Source: Bacillota bacterium
GTDB taxonomy: Bacteria > Bacillota > Clostridia > Acetivibrionales > DTU013
Direction of reading: 5' to 3'
Assembly: GCA_023415815.1 (NCBI GenBank)
Contig: JAEZJL010000264.1
Span: 1 to 6,574 of the forward strand
Length of the DNA: 6,574 nucleotides
The translations under genes and the position numbers were made by a program. Every line of letters starts with the position of its first letter. Position 1 is the stretch's first letter. The notes under the pieces were generated by a model that did no database searches, had not been told where the DNA came from, and worked only from the letters and a program-made list of their open reading frames with translations. This document shows, piece after piece, positions 5,025 to 6,574 of the stretch.

Positions 5025-5486
5025 CTATTCGGGCAGGTAAAAACCGGGCTCGAATTCAAAATGGTCATTTACGGGAGCGGCCTTTGAATCGGCCACTGTA
5101 AATGAACCCTTTGCTTTGAAATAGACATCCCCCCCTTCGTCTTCAATGTGGCCCTGTACATTGGAAATCCAGCGGTTTGCAGAAACAGCCTCGGCAATGA
5201 CCCTCATTTTTCTGTCCAGCGGGACCGGCTTTAAGGTTCTTAGATTGAATTCCAGCATAACGGTAGGATGCCTGAGTACGCAGGCGGGAGCCCAGGCCAT
5301 CGCTTCGATCAAAATACCGGCTGCGATCCCGGGATGGGCAATGCTCTCCGAGGTAGCGTATCTTTTGTCGAGGATAAAGTCAGCAAAGACCTTATTTCCT
5401 TCATAATAATAAGTCATATTAAGGCTGATGGGATTTTCGACGCCGCAGCATAGGCAGTTCCTGGATTTCGGTATCGGATGGATCAT
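5025..5486 (-). CDS. Hotdog-fold thioesterase-like protein (PaaI/4HBT superfamily)
   Basis: A 153-residue cytosolic protein likely to bind acyl-CoA or other acyl thioesters. The N-terminal CLCCGVENPISL (11-22) corresponds to the C-x-x-C-G-x-x-N-P-x-x-L opening of many hotdog thioesterases. The central helix region is AHPGIAAGILIEAMAW (50-65), where the usual H-G-G is H-P-G and the acidic pair of the L-D-E-A-M type is reduced to Glu61. Beta strands follow (VMLEFNLRTLKPVPL; MRVIAEAVSA; VYFKAKGSFTV), as expected for the fold. ATG 5486 is preceded by GGAGG with a 5-nt gap inside a purine-rich stretch; an in-frame GTG at 5498 lies within that stretch and is less likely. It lies 33 nt after the flavoprotein gene and 58 nt before the hydrolase gene. 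Catalytic activity is uncertain because of the altered active-site helix. Confidence 0.78.
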   Translation of the reverse strand: MIHPIPKSRNCLCCGVENPISLNMTYYYEGNKVFADFILDKRYATSESIAHPGIAAGILIEAMAWAPACVLRHPTVMLEFNLRTLKPVPLDRKMRVIAEAVSANRWISNVQGHIEDEGGDVYFKAKGSFTVADSKAAPVNDHFEFEPGFYLPE

Positions 5487-5519
5487 TGGGTCCTCCACCT
5501 CCCTTTATCACAAAACAGC

Positions 5520-6308
5520 TTATCTTACCGGTCTTTCCTTAATTTTTGCAAGCAGGGCGTACTTGTTCTTATACTCGTTTATCATCTCATTGTTTTTCTC
5601 AATTGCCTGTTCTCTCGATATACCGGCAAAATGATACAGAGGCCTGTTGATCAGCTCCAGCGTTTCTTTCGCGATATGTCCATGGCCGGCCGTCTCCCGG
5701 CCCGCCCTCCTCAAGCCCTCAAAAAACGGGGAGCACTTTGACCTTATCTCATTGTCCGCGAACAGCTCCCCAAAGCCGACACATATGCTGCCCAATGAAA
5801 TGAACGCATTCCGGTTTTCTCCGTCAATCACATTCTGAACCATACGCTCATACATATCAATGAGAGGCCTGAACACATCGTCCCCGTCAAAAGCACCGTT
5901 GGCGATCAAAAGGGCCTTCCACTTTTTTTGAGGGTAGCGTATCGGGTGGTAGACCTTTCCGCCGACGATGACATATTCAGGCATGGTAAGTGGGAAAAGC
6001 AGCCTTTCCATGAGAAGCTTTGTATAGCCGGAGGAGCCGAAAAGATATACGGGCGTCGCAAACACAAAAATATCGGCTTCCAAAAGCTTTTCTCTCAATG
6101 CATTCACATCGTCGTCAATAGTGCAGACGCCGGGCGTCCTCAGCCAGCAGCCGAGGCACCCGTTGCAGGGTGAGAGCTTAAGCTTCCTGATGTATATGAT
6201 TTCCGAATCCGCCCCTGCTTCTCCGGCTCCTTCCAGGAAATGACCGACGATCTGCTCGGTGTTGCCCCTTTTCATCCGGGGGCTTCCGTTAAACACCAGT
6301 ATTTTCAC
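5520..6308 (-). CDS. Iron-sulfur flavoprotein, NADPH-dependent FMN reductase family
   Basis: A 262-residue flavodoxin-like redox protein. It opens with MKILVFNGSPR (1-11) and GNTEQIV, the FMN phosphate loop of this family, and continues with a compact cysteine motif PCNGCLGCWLRTPGVC (47-62): C48, C51, C54 and C62. The spacing C-x2-C-x2-C-x7-C agrees with the 4Fe-4S site of archaeal and clostridial Isf proteins. IDDDVNALREKLLEADIFVFATPVY (64-88) is the next flavin-binding segment. The C-terminal 150 residues, rich in helix, are longer than in minimal family members. Start is GTG at 6306-6308 with GGGGGA six bases before; the alternative internal starts would cut the FMN loop. It begins 15 nt after the SDR gene and is followed at 33 nt by the hotdog gene. 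It probably moves electrons in anaerobic metabolism; the partner is unknown. Confidence 0.88.
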   Translation of the reverse strand: MKILVFNGSPRMKRGNTEQIVGHFLEGAGEAGADSEIIYIRKLKLSPCNGCLGCWLRTPGVCTIDDDVNALREKLLEADIFVFATPVYLFGSSGYTKLLMERLLFPLTMPEYVIVGGKVYHPIRYPQKKWKALLIANGAFDGDDVFRPLIDMYERMVQNVIDGENRNAFISLGSICVGFGELFADNEIRSKCSPFFEGLRRAGRETAGHGHIAKETLELINRPLYHFAGISREQAIEKNNEMINEYKNKYALLAKIKERPVR

Positions 6309-6323
6309 TGCAATTCCCCCTGT

Positions 6324-6574
6324 TCAGCCTATACCCGCTCCTCCGTCCAGTACGACCACATTTCCAGTCAGATACAGAGGACTCTCGGAAGCAAGGTATG
6401 CGACGACGTTTGCCACCTCTTCAGGTTCACAGAAACGCCGTGCGGGAACCGACGCCAGCAGGCTTTCGCGCGCCTTCTCAGGCATTGCCTCTATCATTGC
6501 CGTATTCACTCCGCCCGGCGCAACCGCGTTAACCGTGACGCCGTAAGCGGCGACCTCCTTTGCAAGAGCGCGCG
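6324..6574 (-). CDS. Short-chain dehydrogenase/reductase (FabG-like), partial (C-terminal part)
   Basis: The last 82 residues of an SDR oxidoreductase that uses NAD(P)H to reduce a keto group or the reverse; the N-terminal two thirds lie beyond the right edge, so cofactor preference and the catalytic Ser-Tyr-Lys are not visible. What is seen is typical of FabG-like classical SDRs: VTVNAVAPGGVNTAMI, then PARRFCEPEEVANVVAYLAS and the ending YLTGNVVVLDGGAGIG. Such enzymes act as 3-oxoacyl-ACP/CoA reductases or on other alcohols and ketones. The stop TGA is 15 nt upstream of the flavoprotein start, whose ribosome binding site fills that gap, so the two are cotranscribed. It is the first visible gene of the four-gene cluster; the true start of the operon is outside the window. 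Confidence 0.93.
   Translation of the reverse strand, partial: RALAKEVAAYGVTVNAVAPGGVNTAMIEAMPEKARESLLASVPARRFCEPEEVANVVAYLASESPLYLTGNVVVLDGGAGIG

Noticed and set aside
4967..5068. Upstream start for the hydrolase at 5068
   Set aside because: It would overlap the end of the hotdog gene by 44 bases and add a non-family leader; ATG 4966 has a well-spaced AAAGGAG.

Overview
The window looks like part of a clostridial (low-to-mid GC Firmicutes) chromosome. The evidence is strong AGGAGG-type ribosome binding sites, GTG starts, a Bacillus/Clostridium-type guanine riboswitch in front of a Xpt-type xanthine phosphoribosyltransferase, an iron-sulfur flavoprotein of the anaerobe type, and GGGGACAGTTCT-type intergenic repeats. 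Family assignments rest on motif recognition only; no database search was possible.

Layout. (1) Positions 1-1258, minus strand: a purine salvage and uptake operon. A sigma-A-like promoter (1230-1258) drives a leader with a guanine-class riboswitch aptamer (1134-1202), an antiterminator hairpin (1109-1140) and an intrinsic terminator (1088-1118). xpt (393-968) follows, then a BMP/PnrA-type nucleoside-binding lipoprotein that runs off the left edge (1-326). (2) Positions 1262-1980: about 700 bp with no credible gene, filled with repeats. These are five exact-period 67-bp tandem units carrying GGGACA...TGTCCC inverted repeats (1354-1668), two 69-bp direct repeats (1672-1809), and decayed copies of the same GGGGACAGTTCT motif up to about 1934. 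(3) Positions 1995-3383, plus strand: a 462-residue FAD-dependent dehydrogenase of the COG2509 type with a four-cysteine motif, ended by a symmetric hairpin (3426-3461) that can terminate transcription from both sides. (4) Positions 3488-3998, minus strand: a small STAS/SpoIIAA-like protein with its own good promoter and a nested inverted repeat in its leader. (5) Positions 4034-6574, minus strand: a compact cluster of four genes, an SDR reductase (5'-truncated by the right edge), an iron-sulfur flavoprotein, a hotdog-fold thioesterase-like protein and a membrane-anchored alpha/beta hydrolase. Gaps are 15, 33 and 58 nt, so it is probably one operon.

How the parts fit. In region 1, guanine or related purines should shut off both salvage (Xpt) and uptake (lipoprotein) through one transcription-attenuating riboswitch. 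In region 5, the mix of reductase, redox flavoprotein, acyl-thioesterase fold and esterase fold suggests processing of an acyl or carbonyl substrate, but the substrate cannot be read from the sequence. The most unusual feature is the repeat block lying between the divergently transcribed xpt operon and the FAD dehydrogenase gene.
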